In this document: positions 42,845 to 54,061 of the stretch, piece by piece
Layout: every line of letters begins with the position of its first letter
Numbering within the stretch: the first letter of the stretch is position 1
Assembly (NCBI GenBank): GCA_949987705.1
Contig: OX465282.1
Span: forward strand, 83,440,070 to 83,504,069
Direction of reading: 5' to 3'
DNA: 64,000 nt
DNA from: Thereva unica
Taxonomy: Eukaryota > Arthropoda > Insecta > Diptera > Therevidae
Program-made: the position numbers and the translations under genes
The notes under the pieces: generated by a model
What the model saw: the letters and a program-made list of their open reading frames with translations, nothing else
Told to the model about the DNA's origin: nothing
Databases searched by the model: none

Positions 42845-44686
42845 ATGGGTAAAAACTCATACGGAAAAGGCAGTAGAGCAACACGTTCCAAATCAAAAAA
42901 CACTTTGAGAAGCTCTCACGAATTTTTTGGAAACCAGCATACTTCTGAGCATAGTACAGAGTATACTAGTGCTTCAGCTAAGAAATTATCGACAAGTGAT
43001 CTTGACGTAAAACTCGACGAGGGCCATTCTTACAGCATAATGTCGTTTTCCCTCGTTTTTTCGGCGTTGGCGAGTATACTACAGTGCAAGACGTGTGGAA
43101 AAGATGTAAAGTTTACCAAAACCGGGATTCGTGGACTTGGATTCAAAATCAATATTGAGTGTGAGTGTGGTGATCAACAAATAAATTCGTGTAACGTAAT
43201 CAACAAATCGTTTGAAATAAATCGCCGCATTGTTTTTGTTATGCGACTGCTTGGTATTGGCCGTAACGGCTTAGATCTCTTCTGTGCACTCATGGATTTA
43301 ACAGCTTCTTTTACTAAAAGTGCCTACTACAGATTATTAGAGAATGTGGAAATAGCAGCAAAGTCTATCGGTGAAATTTGTTTGAAAAAAGCAGGCGAAG
43401 AAGAAAAGCGTAAAAACAAAGAAGCGAGGATGAGTTGGTGGTCTCGGGAGACGGAACTTGGTCAAAACGAGGTTACAGTTCTTTGCTCGGCGTTTCAACC
43501 GTGATTGGTAAATATTCAGGCAAAATTTTAGATTTTTTTGTTTCCTCGAAAAACTGTAAAACTTGCGAAATTATGTTGTCAAAATTAAATCAGGTCGATT
43601 TTCATATATGGTATGAGACTGAGCACAAAGATACTTGTAATGCAAATTATGAAGGTAGCTCCGGAGGAATGGAAGTGCAAGGTATTACTGAAATTTTTAA
43701 AAACTCAATAAAGTTGCATAATGCTAAATATGCGTACTACATCGGTGACGGTGATTCGAAAACTTTTACCAATCTATCCAAAGCTAAACCGTATGGCGAT
43801 TTTGTAGTGCAAAAGCTTGAGTGTGTTTTACACGTAGGTAAAAGAATGTTTCGACAACTAACAGAAGTTAAAAAAACGATAACGCAATTGCGAAAACTAA
43901 AAAAAAAATGAAGAAAAAAAAGCCGAAGAGCAGTCTAAAAAAGTTGAGAAGTCGCCGAAAGAAGAAAGACCACGTAAAAAAAGAAAACTAAATAAATCCG
44001 ATCCACCCCCACCTCCCGTGGTAAAAACTCAAGATTTATCTGGGAAAGTTATAAAAAAAATGTCAATATACTACGGATTGGCCATCCAAAGGCACCCAGA
44101 TTCTGTAGCTGATATGCAAAAATAAATATGGTCAACCTTTTACCATATGATTTCCACCGACGAAAATCCGCAACATCAATTTTGCGATCCGAATTGGTGC
44201 CAGTTCTTGAAGGCGCAAAAAGACGGGATCGCATACACACATAAGCCAGCCTTAAATGCCGAGGTCCAAGAATATGTCAAACCTATTTTTGAAAGGTTGA
44301 CCAATGAAGAATTATTAAAACGATGCCTGGGAAAGAATAACCAAAATAATAACGAATGTTATAATAAGACACTTTGGGCTATAATTCCTAATCATACGTT
44401 TGTTGGGCGTGAAGTTACTGAATTAGCTGTAAATATATCATTGGCTATTTTTAATGAAGGAAGAATGACTCTCTTGAAAATGATGGAGGTGATGGGATGC
44501 ATTATTGGAAGTTCCGCCTACCACTGGGCGCAGGCGAAAGACAATGAGAGGATCTCGATGGCTGAAAGAGCAAGTATGGCAGCAACGAAGGAAGCACGTT
44601 TGGGAAGAAAATCTACTCAACAAGAACAAGAGCAAGGTTTCATAGACTCTGGCGTACTTCTATATGGAGCAGGAATCGCGGACTGA
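42845..44686 (+). pseudogene. Mutator-like transposase-domain protein, frameshifted
   Basis: The likely start is MGKNSYGKGSRATRSKSKNT (42845), in frame with the preceding 43 codons. A Cys motif (LQCKTCGKDVKF..CECG) lies at about residues 80-115, then VFVMRLLGIGRNGLDLFCAL. After a frameshift near 43435 comes LVVSGDGTWSKRGYSSLLGV (a likely catalytic Asp), SSKNCKTCE and YAYYIGDGDSKTFTNL with the second Asp, then CVLHVGKRMFRQL. A stop (43909) and TAA near 44123 follow. The C-terminal part STDENPQHQFCDPNWCQFLK to AYHWAQAKDNERI is open to 44686. This matches proteins annotated as Mutator-like transposase-domain (PF20700) in insects. Three breaks imply a dead copy. Confidence 0.8.
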
Positions 44687-44866
44687 CCAATTGTAAGGAT
44701 TAAAATACGATTATTCTTAAAATATTCTTAAAATTTTTCTTCAAAAACTTTAAACGCGTTTTACTCAAAATAGGATTTTTTCAAACGGTGCAGACTTATT
44801 CTCCGCAACTACTCGATGGATTTTTTTCATTTTCGATGCATTTGTTTACTTTTGATGTCCTCTACC

Positions 44867-45024
44867 GTAATCCACCAAAAAATTTAAGAAAAACTAAAAA
44901 AAAAATTTGGCAAGTGAAAAAAGGTGAAAAAAACAGTATTTTTTTTTCATTGTTTTGTTTACAAAGACGCCAATTTTTTTTTTTTTTTTTTTTTCAATTT
45001 TTCTTAAATTTTCTGGTGGATTAC
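44867..45024. mobile_element. 158-bp hairpin element
   Basis: GTAATCCACCAAAAAATTTA and TAAATTTTCTGGTGGATTAC form the ends, and the arms continue through A/T runs to a short centre. It lies in the 3' noncoding part of the Mutator-like element. Confidence 0.65.
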
Positions 45025-45617
45025 GATGTAAACCACCTTCCTTTATAAAATGCTTCTTGAAATTTCTGTTTCAGACTTGCCATTTTGGAGATTAACCCCG
45101 GACAGTGCGAGGCTCTAATTTTCGAGGACTTGACTATGACGTCATATAGCAATAAATGTTCAATGAAAATAAAATTTAAAAAAATTTTTTTTACTGCCAA
45201 AATTTGTACTAACTACAGGAAAAAAATTTCATAATATTTTAAAATAAAGGAAACGAGAAAAAAAATGTTAAAAATTGGTCATTTTTTAGCCTTCTAAACG
45301 GTACTAGTACCTTAACAAATTTTAGTAAACTATTAAACTGAAGTGGTTTCTATAGGAAATTCACTGTTCTTTTTAATTATGAAATCAGATTTGAGATTTT
45401 ATTTTTTTTTTCTTATAGAAACCCGGAAGTAAACATTTCAAATCAGTATTTTAATAAATTCGACCATTTTATTTTTAATCACTTTAATTTTAAAAAATAC
45501 CTTAAAGAATATAGATAATACACTGAAAGTTTCAAGATGAGATCTACTTTAGTTTAGGAGATAGATGAATTCAAGTACATCGATGTCGCACTGAGCGTGG
45601 TACCTGGTGCTTACTTA

Positions 45618-46736
45618 CTTCGGCTCCTTGCTTACATACATAACAAACCTGACTCTACTTGTATAAACGGTAAAACCAGGACCAGTCTTATTATCGCGAT
45701 CCAACAGGAAGGTCTACCTATTGATCGGGACACTCTGTTAACACTTTACACGGAGTATTATAAGCATTACCAAATTACCGCGGAACAACTAAGCAAGGAC
45801 CTCTCCGCATACGCTTCTCATGTCAGATCCCTGCATGTGTCGCAGCTACAAAAAAGCCGCGACGAAAGGAATAGATACTATCGTCCATAACTAGTTTTTT
45901 CCGTCGCACCCTTTCCCCTTTCCACCCATAACCAAAAACCCAACTTGCCTGAAGACATAAGAATTTTTTACCACAATTGCAGTGGTATGAGAGGAAAAAT
46001 AAGAAATCTCTTCATTGATGCGAAATCATGTCTTTTCAATATTCTTGTGATCACCGAAACGTGGTTAAATAATACATTTCTAAACGAGGAGATCTTGGAT
46101 AATAACTGGACTATCTATCGTTGCGATAGAGACTATCACACTACCGGGCACTCGAGAGGGGGAGGTGTCCTAATAGCCGTCAAAGACCCTCTAAACAGTG
46201 TATTGATCACCACGAATCGATCACAATTCGAGAATGTTTTCATTCGTGTCAAATCTGGCAAAAAACACATAGTTATGGGCGCTGTTTATATACCCCCTAA
46301 TTCTAACGAATCAAAGTATGATGATTTTGTAAATACACTAAAAGAAGTTCTCCAATCACTTGACTGCCACAAGCATGACGAGGTGCTCATACTGGGAGAT
46401 TTCAACCGTCCTAACATATCCTTTACTCTTGACGACGATAATAATTTCCTACCCATTAATGTCACACACGCTATTGACATGAAGCTGATTGATAATTTTT
46501 ACGCCAATGATCTGCAGCAAGTGATAAGGCAACCGAACACTAGTGGAAATTGGTTAGACCTGGCTTTCACTAATCTATATGACGAGGTGAACGTCTTCCC
46601 CGCCAGCGATGAGGAGAACCTTTTTTCTAACACGCCTCACCATTCTGCGTGGATATTAGAACTTAGCTACACTGTCACCCTGCATCGTGCATCTCACAAC
46701 AATGCAATTGTTTTTGATTTCAAAAACGCAGACTAT
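45618..46736 (+). pseudogene. CR1-like LINE copy A, part 1: ORF1 C-terminus and endonuclease
   Basis: The match to copy B begins at LLAYIHNKPDSTCINGKTRT and ends ORF1 with LQKSRDERNRYYRP (45888). ORF2 begins around 45950 with IRIFYHNCSGMRGKIRNLFI. It encodes an APE-type endonuclease with VITETWLNNTF, SRGGGVLIA, AVYIPPNS and LILGDFNRPN, and is open to the Harbinger insertion at 46737 (FDFKNADY). Part 2 is at 49411-50090 and part 3 at 57371-58165. The 5' end is truncated near 45618. The endonuclease frame itself shows no stop here. Confidence 0.85.
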
Positions 46737-46896
46737 CGCCCATGTTCCACATTTCACATTTTGTGAATTTGAAGGATGAAAATGAAATTAGGTGTTCTGA
46801 AATTCGAACGAAATTGAAAAGTGAAATTAAAATTTCGAAGATGAAAATTGGTGTTCTGCATTTCGTTTTGTTCCGGATTTAAACCGAAATGAATTC

Positions 46897-47855
46897 ATGT
46901 TTGACATATCAGTGGAATTGGCTCAGAAAAGACAAAAGTTAAAAGAAGCTGTGAAAATGTAAGAAAAATGTTTTGTTATATGATAATTAATGCAGTAATG
47001 GTCATTTTTTAGGGGAAAACACAAGAATTCTAGGCAAGAGAAATTGTTTTTAGAGTTTATGGAAAAAAATACTGACTTGGCCAAAGGTTTTTTAAAAGGA
47101 GATAAAAGTCGTTCGGACTCCCTGTGGACAACTTTAATGGATATTTTAAACAGCGAGGGCCCGCCAAAAAAAGATGCAAGTGGGTGGAGGAAGGTAATAA
47201 TTTTACTTAAATTAAAAAAAAACATGAAGAAAATTGTTATTTTCAGGTGTGGTTTGATTGGAAATGTAATATCAGGAAAAAACTAGCGCATAATAAAAGA
47301 GAGGTGAAAGCAACTGGTGGTGGTTTAAATAACATTCTACCCATTACAACAGTGGAGGACGCTATTGCGAAAATCGCTGGAATTTACAGCGTTGTTGAGG
47401 GAATAAAAGGTGGAAAATCATTTGGTGTTACTCAGAAGGAAAGCGAGATTAATGATACGGTAATAGAGAAAAATACCAATGAAGAAGTACTACAAGAAAT
47501 AACAAATGCTGAGAATACTATAAACATATCTGCTTCGTCTTCACATGAACCACATATAAGAACCTCACGAAAATCACAAAACAGCATTGAAAAATATATG
47601 GAAACACAAAAAGACACGTTTCATAAAATATTAATCAAATTAAATGAATCTATAGATATTGCGAGCGATAACAGAACAAGTTTAAAACGCATTTACAGGG
47701 CCTTAGAGAAACAAACTGAAACAATAAAAGAACAGAACATAGAAACTAGTCGTCACCACCTTGAAATTGAGAAAATGTTGTTGGAAAAAAATGAAATAAA
47801 AAAAAGAAGAATAGAAATAGAAGAAATTAAACTAGACATCGAGACCAGAAAATAA
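46897..47855 (+). CDS. Harbinger Myb/SANT-like DNA-binding protein, three exons
   Basis: Exons 46897-46958, 47013-47193 and 47247-47855, with GT-AG introns, give an open 283-residue protein. It starts MFDISVELAQKRQKLKEAVK. The Myb/SANT-like helical domain (EKLFLEFMEKNTDLAKGFLK..WRKVWFDWKCNIRKKLAHNK) spans about residues 25-110 and includes TGGGLNN, typical of Myb_DNA-bind_5/zeste-type proteins. The C-terminal third is a charged coiled coil (EKQTETIKEQNIETSRHHLE..KKRRIEIEEIK). In Harbinger elements this partner binds DNA and imports the transposase into the nucleus. The start is the first ATG giving an open spliced frame; an upstream start is not excluded. It is convergent with the transposase gene, 173 bp apart. 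Confidence 0.85.
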
Positions 47856-48028
47856 GAAAACGCATAAGGAAAAAATAAGAAATTAGTTTTTTTTTTGTTT
47901 TTGAATTTAATATGTTGTAGTGAATTTTTTTAATTTATGAATTAGTTGTATTTTGAATTTGTTTTTGAATATTTTTTTTAATAATAAAAAATTACAATTC
48001 AGAGCAAAAGATTTATTTTTAAAATATT

Positions 48029-49190
48029 TCATAAAAGGCTTTGTGCAATAGCATCTCTTATTCTGGTTGCCTCTACTACATAAGCTCCATAATTTTCGTC
48101 TTCAAAATAGACCTCTGTTGATTCATTCATTTCTTCATTTAAATCCGCATTGTATTCCTTGCACACATTGTGAATAGCACAACAGACATTAAACATTTTC
48201 ACTACTTTTTGAGGATCATAGTATAAGGTGTTAAGTAAACACCGAAAACGTATTTTCAGATTTCCAATTGTCCGCTCTATAACATTTCTTGCTGCTGAGT
48301 GCTTTTTGTTGAAATTCGATTGAGTTGATGCCGGTGGTGCAAATTTGTATGGGGTTATTAAAAAGGGCTCCAATGCAAATCCGGCATCTCCAAGTAGCCA
48401 AGACCCACGTTCCCCGCTTTCAAATCTTTCCAAGAAATGATTTCTAGCATCACTCATATACCAAATAAGGGCATCATGACTGGAACCGGGATGAGCGGCA
48501 TCAACAGCCCTTATTTTCATTTTATAGTCACAAATCTGCAAATGAAACTCATTTTATTTATTAATAACGTTAAAAAATACATTAGTTACTACTACAGAGT
48601 TAATGCTGTAATAACCTTTCCTATTATAGTAAAGGTTGCAATCACGGTGAGGCTTAGCAATTTTAACATGCGTACCATCCACGCATCCTACTACTCCTGG
48701 TAGTCCATATTTTTCCAGAAAAAATCTTTTGGAATCGCGCTTTTCCTCCTCTGTCAACTTTAATTGTATCCAGTTTGCACATAATTTCCTTTCCAAAAGA
48801 TTTAGAATTTCATTAATTACTTTGGAAATTGTTGATCTAGCTAAAACAATATCAATATCCTTGCCGACGGATCTTTGGTAGCTTCCTTCAGCTAAGAAAC
48901 GAAGCGTGGCTGCCAATTTGTATATTGCTGGAATCGATGATGGTTTAATTGCTGGTTCTATCTCTCCCAGGATATATAAAAAAGCTTCCTTGTTTACTCT
49001 AAAACTTTGTTTGAAGCTGAAAAAATTATATACATTAGCTTAGTGGAAGCTGTTCAGTTAACAAACGATGCACATACAGTTCTTCCGGAAGATCCAATAC
49101 ATTTGACTTTTCCCGAAGGATTTTTCTTTTAATTTTTAATTTTTGATTTTCCTCTCGTGCTATTACACTTGCTAAAACTACAGCATCCAT
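48029..49190 (-). CDS. Harbinger (HARBI1-like) transposase, three exons, intact
   Basis: Minus-strand exons 49190-49063, 49016-48590 and 48535-48029, with GT-AG introns of 46 and 54 bases, give an open protein of 353 residues, close to the usual HARBI1 length of about 350. N-terminal MDAVVLASVIAREENQKLKI, then FKQSFRVNKEAFLYILGEIE and LAATLRFLAEGSYQRSVGKD (helix-turn-helix region). The DDE_Tnp_4 core has Asp in GVVGCVDGTHVKIAKPH, Asp in WLLGDAGFALEPFLITPY and Glu in AARNVIERTIGNLKIRFRCL, with the CCAIHNVCKE block after it. All three catalytic residues are present. It is expected to cut at the 46737-49410 TIRs and generate 3-bp duplications. Confidence 0.93.
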
Positions 49191-49410
49191 TTTTAATTCA
49201 CAAATGTTTTGTAATCAATTTATTTTATTTAGTAAAATATCGTCCACAATTTGAAGAATATCAGCTGTTAGTTGTCAGTAGTAAATTGACTCTTCGAAAG
49301 TGATTTCGAAAAATTTGAAAACGATCGGAATTCAGAACACCAAGTTTCAATTCGAGTGAAATTGAATGTCGATTTCAAATTCATTTCGAGTGAAATGCAG
49401 AACATGGGCG

Positions 49411-50090
49411 TATAATAGTATTTGCTTTGAATTATCCCATATTGACTGGATAAATAGGTTATCGGGTGATAATCTAGACCAGTTGGTATCATGCTTCTAC
49501 AACATTATTCTCAGCTCCATCGACAAACACGTACCCAAAATTAAAAAAAGGGATAAATTATCGGAGCCATGGTTGGACAAAAATACTAGATCACTGCGTA
49601 ATCAAAGAAACAAATTGTACCGCACGATAAGAAGACAAACGGATGTTGACGATGAATTAAGATCTGAACACTCCAGACTAGCATCTGAATTCACTTTTAG
49701 GTCACGTGAGGCCTATACTACATACATAAACAAAGTCGGAGAAAATATCTTAAAGGACCCTAAGAAATTCTTCGATTTCGTTAACACAAAGCGAAAGACC
49801 TCATAGTATCCGGCAACAATGACGAATGGGAGAGCTTCCTCCTCGTGCCCCCAAGATATATGTAACATGTTTGCCGTGAGATTTAGTGAAGTCTTCGCTC
49901 CCAAATCTAACACAACGCACACTGACCCCACTTGTACTGAATCAACGATCATTAACAATCTATCTCTGTCAGGTGACGAAATAAGAGCAGGTTTAAACAA
50001 TCTTGATATTAATAAAGGTCAATGCCCCGACAATCTACCTGCGAGCTTCCTGCAGCGCTGTTCAAATGAATTAGTATTTCCTCTTCATCT
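49411..50090 (+). pseudogene. CR1-like LINE copy A, part 2: ORF2 linker and early RT
   Basis: The frame continues NSICFELSHIDWINRLSGDN, IDKHVPKIKKRDKLSEPWLD, LRNQRNKLYR and FTFRSREAYTTYINKVGENI, up to a TAG at 49804. It then resumes YPATMTNGRASSSCPQDICN to LQRCSNELVFPLHL, where the LTR-like element begins. Collinear with copy B residues 245-460. Confidence 0.85.
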
Positions 50091-50174
50091 TGTAACGGTC
50101 GGTTGTAACATTTATTTTGGTTGGGAAATTTATTTTGAAAACACCTTGTAGCTAATGGGAAATTTTGTAGAAAA

Positions 50175-51000
50175 TCACTTTGGAGGTATTGGGAAAATTA
50201 AAACGAGGGATGCGAGAAAATTTTGGGAGAACGAAAAATATATTTGAAGGGGACGAATTTTGTTTTTGAGAAGTTTTTTAGGAAAAGAAAGGATGTTGGA
50301 AGAACCCCCTAACCAGCAGTTAGTTTTTTTGTAATTTTTGTTGAACGAGAAGAAAAACCAAAAAGTAATTGGGTTTTGAGGAAAGAGTTGGTGGTGTCCA
50401 ATTAAGGGCAAAAGAAATATTCAATTAAAGCCAATATAAAACTTTGCTGGTGGAAAGACAAAGGTTTTGAAGAACCAATTGCATCCCTAGTCCAGGGTGT
50501 TTAGAAGTGATTCGAGGAACTGGTTACAAGTCTGAAGGACCGGTTTTGAGGGAGATACAGGCGTTCATCTGAAGGACCCTAGCTGTTCTTATTGAAGTAA
50601 AGACTGCGTCTGAAGGACGATATGATGGTCGGCAGGGAGTGGCAGTAAGACCCGCATCACTCAGAACGGAGAAGTTGGCTGGATTCAATGGTGACTAGAT
50701 TTGATTTCAATGACTGGATTGTATGTTGAGGCTCCCGTAAGTACCTATTAAATTAGTTAGATTCTGAACCAAGAGGTGACAGGAAAGCGCGTGTTTGTCA
50801 TCGCCGCTCGACTTCTATTAAATATATGTAAGACACGGGGAGAGGCGAACCATATCAGGCATAGGTGACGCGAGGTGGGCACTATTGGCTACCCCGAATT
50901 ACTCCCGGAAGAAATAAAAATATATGTTCCTTTTTATCATAATAATATTTCTGTATTTGTTTTTGTATTAAAATCTATATTTTTTTTTGCCTAGTACATG
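50175..51000. other. Left noncoding part of the LTR-like element
   Basis: No protein. GTCTGAAGGAC recurs at 50530 and 50610, and CATCTGAAGGACC at 50570, suggesting short internal repeats. Confidence 0.5.
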
Positions 51001-51135
51001 GTATAATATTTATTTATTTATTTGCCAAACAAGGCATACTTAAACCTACTACAGAATTATACAAAGCATTTATGATTAAGGTAAAAATACTTAAGTCTAT
51101 GCTATATAATAATAATAGCTTAAGTCTATGCTTAT

Positions 51136-54010
51136 TTATGGTAGTAATTGTGATGTTAGAAGGGATATAATTTTTTGTTTAAAGGATGTTTTTTTAATGT
51201 GGGGTGAGAAGCAAGCACTATGGCTGTTAAAAGTCATACAACATCTGTTGACGGGTTCGTTCTTTGCATATTCGGTCCGATGAGGGTATTCTTTAAGCAT
51301 TTTGGTATGCCTATTGTGACGAACTTCGGTATTGAACTTGATTCTATCGGACAGGAACTGCACCTTAATGTTATCGTTTAGGACGTCCAAAGTTAAGCAC
51401 GAGATAAGCACTTTCCTCCGATGTGACAGCGACATGAGTTCTAACTTCTTGAGTCTGTCTGTGTAGGGCGGTAAGTTGAAAAAGTCGCGAGGGTCGTGTA
51501 GGTTTCTCAGACCGAAGAGGAGAAATTTTTTCTGTATTGATTCCAACCTACTGCTGCTTACCTGGAATATAGGGTCCCAGATCGGGCACGCATATTCCAA
51601 GATAGGGCGGACGAGCGAACAGAAAAGAGTTTTTGTGACCCGAACGTTATTGAATTCTCGGGCTCTTCTCTTTATAAAGCCCAGAAGCTTGTTGGCTCTC
51701 GCAGCAATATTATCGTAGTGCAAGTTGAAATTTAATTTATTGTCTAGAACAATACCTAGATCTACAACTTGATCGACACGGTCTAATGCCTTGTCGTTGA
51801 GATAATATTCCTGTAGCTGGGTGATTCTTTTGCGGGAGAAGGTAATAACATGACATTTGCTGATGTTCAGTTCTAATTTATTGGTAGTACACCAGTCTTA
51901 CAACGCGTTTAGCTTTGTTTGAAAGAAAGTAACATCGATCGGGGACCTTATGACATTATAAATTTTGAGGTCGTCGGCATAGAAGAGATGCGGAATATTT
52001 TCTAGTGTATCCGACAGGTCTGAGATAAATATATTGAATAACAGAGGGCCTAGATGGCTACCCTGAGGGACCCCGGAAGTTACTGAGATTTCTTTTGACA
52101 GAAATCCTTGGAATCTGACAACTTGAGTTCTGTTGTCGAGATATGATTTAATCCATTCCAGGGCAGGACCTGATATTCCAAATTTTAGTAGTTTTTTACT
52201 TAAAATATGGTGATCAACACGATCGAAGGCTTTGCTGAAGTCAGTATAGACCGTATCTATTTGATGACCCTTCTCCATAGCACATAGTAGATTGGAGGTT
52301 AGAATCATAAGGTTTGTAGTAGTCGATCGTCCCTTTCTGAAACCATGTTGCTGGACATGGGTCGATTAGAGGGGCAATCTTATCGTAAACAAGTTTCTCG
52401 AAAAGTTTAGGAATAGTTGATAAGATGGCAATACCCCTGTATTTTTCCACCGAGTGCTTATTAGATGTTTTATGGATCGGAGTAAGATAGGATTTTTTCC
52501 ATATCTTAGGGAACTTTCCTGTCGATAATGATTTGTTGAAGATAATATGGAGGGGAACCAAAATTTGATTTGAACAGCCCTGCAAAAACAAAGGAGGCAG
52601 GTTGTCAGGACCATGACCTTTATTGATGTTGAGATTGTTTATACCGGTCATTACATCGTCAAGGGATAGAGATAAATCAGTTATAGAAATTCTAGTGTCA
52701 TTGCGCGTACTTACTGGGTCAGTGTGTACTACATTAGACTTTGGGCAAAAGACTTCAATGAATTTGTCAGCAAACATGTTGCAAATTTCTTGGGGACATG
52801 AAGATTGTTTTCTGCCGTTTGTCATAGTCGTTGGATAGCCTAGGGTCTTTCGTTTTATGTTAACGAAATCGAAAAATTTTCTAGGATTCTGAATAATGTT
52901 ATCCCCGACAGAGTCAAGATATGTTGTATAGGCCTCACGCGACCTAAGAGTAAATTCTGAGGCTAACCTAGTGTATGCTAATTTCTGTTCCGCATCTACA
53001 TTAGGGTTGTTCCTAATCAGTTTATATAATTTATTTCTCTGATTACGAAGTTTTCGAATATTTTTATCCAGCCATGGTTCAGATAATTTATCCCTTTTTT
53101 TGATTCTGGGAACATATTTGTCAATAATGTTGAAAATAATAGTGTAAAATGAAGACACTATCTCGTCAATATCATTACCCAATAGCCTATTTTCCCAGTC
53201 AACTAGAGATAATTCGAAGCTGATGCTGTAAAAGTTCGCATTCTTAAAATCATAAATAATTGAATTATTGTATGAAGTGCTGTGTTTAGAGATTGTGAAA
53301 TTAATCTCTAGGATCCATGCGGAGTGGTGGACAGAATTGCTAAATAGGTTTTCCTCAGGCGAAGCAGGCAGAAGGTTTAGCTCCTCATGTGAATTAGTGA
53401 AAATTAGGTCTAACCATTTTCCAGAAGAATTAGGGGTTCTGATAATTTGGTGTAGACCGTTGCCATAAAAAGTGTCGATAAGCTTTATATCGATGGAATT
53501 TATGACATTGATCGGAAGTAAATTATTATCTTCCACGTCAGGAGTGAATGAGAGATTAGGGCGGTTAAAATCTCCTAAAACGAAAATTTCATCGCTTTCG
53601 CGTAGGGAATTATTAATATCATCTAAAATATGTAATAAATCGTCATATTCAGATTCGTCAGAGTTTGGGGGTATGTAGAACGTGCCGATAACGATATGTC
53701 TGTTGTCCGATTTGACTCGTATGAAAACATGGTCAAATGAGTGTGCACGATCAGTCTTGATCAGTTCACTATTTAAAGATACTTTGACTGCAATAAGAAC
53801 ACCTCCCCCTCTTGAGAGACCGGTGGCGTTGTAGTCTCTATCACATCTATATATTGTCCAATTGCAGTCTAAGATCTCCTCATTTAGAAATGTATCGTTT
53901 AACCATGTTTCTGTGATTACAAGGACATTGAAATTACACGATTTTGAGTCAATAAAAAGATTGTTAATTTTGCCTCTCATACCACTACAATTGTGATAAA
54001 AGATGTCCGC
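51136..54010 (-). pseudogene. LINE copy B ORF2: endonuclease and reverse transcriptase
   Basis: From DIFYHNCSGMRGKINNLFID the endonuclease shows VITETWLNDTF, SRGGGVLIAV and FVLGDFNRPN. RT follows: NINKGHGPDNLPPLFLQ, KKSYLTPIHKTSNKHSVEKY and RGIAILSTIPKLFEK. A frameshift near 52320 moves to VYTDFSKAFDRVDHHILSKK, VTSGVPQGSHLGPLLFNIF and HLFYADDLKIYN. A TAG at about 51898 (after KLNAL) precedes the thumb and C-terminus: YDNIAARANKLLGFIKRRAR to EYPHRTEYAKNEPVNRCCM, stop at 51136. With only two or three lesions this is a young copy. The order EN-RT without RNase H and the PHD-type ORF1 fit CR1/L2-like clades. Confidence 0.9.
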
Positions 54011-54061
54011 GCGAGGGTTTGGGTTAATTGAGATTTGGATGTCTGTTGGTGAGGTGGCTAG

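Larger units (their letters stand above)
42390..45540 (+). mobile_element. Mutator-like transposon (approximate bounds)
   Basis: A Mutator-type transposase gene is bracketed by an inverted repeat: GGTACTAGTACCGTTTAGAA at 42587-42606 and its exact complement at 45293-45312. True ends and target duplication were not located. The 3' noncoding part holds a 158-bp hairpin element. Confidence 0.5.
46737..49410. mobile_element. Complete PIF/Harbinger transposon, apparently intact
   Basis: TIRs CGCCCATGTTCCACATTTCA at the left and, inverted, CGCCCATGTTCTGCATTTCA at the right. TAT is duplicated at 46734-46736 and 49411-49413. Removing it restores NADY-NSICFE of LINE copy A. It contains two convergent spliced genes, a Myb/SANT-like protein and a DDE transposase, whose exons I can assemble without stops. 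This is the standard two-gene content of autonomous Harbinger elements. Confidence 0.93.

Noticed and set aside
46286..46480. Minus-strand frame in the endonuclease of LINE copy A
   Set aside because: Antisense shadow of a clear plus-strand endonuclease domain.
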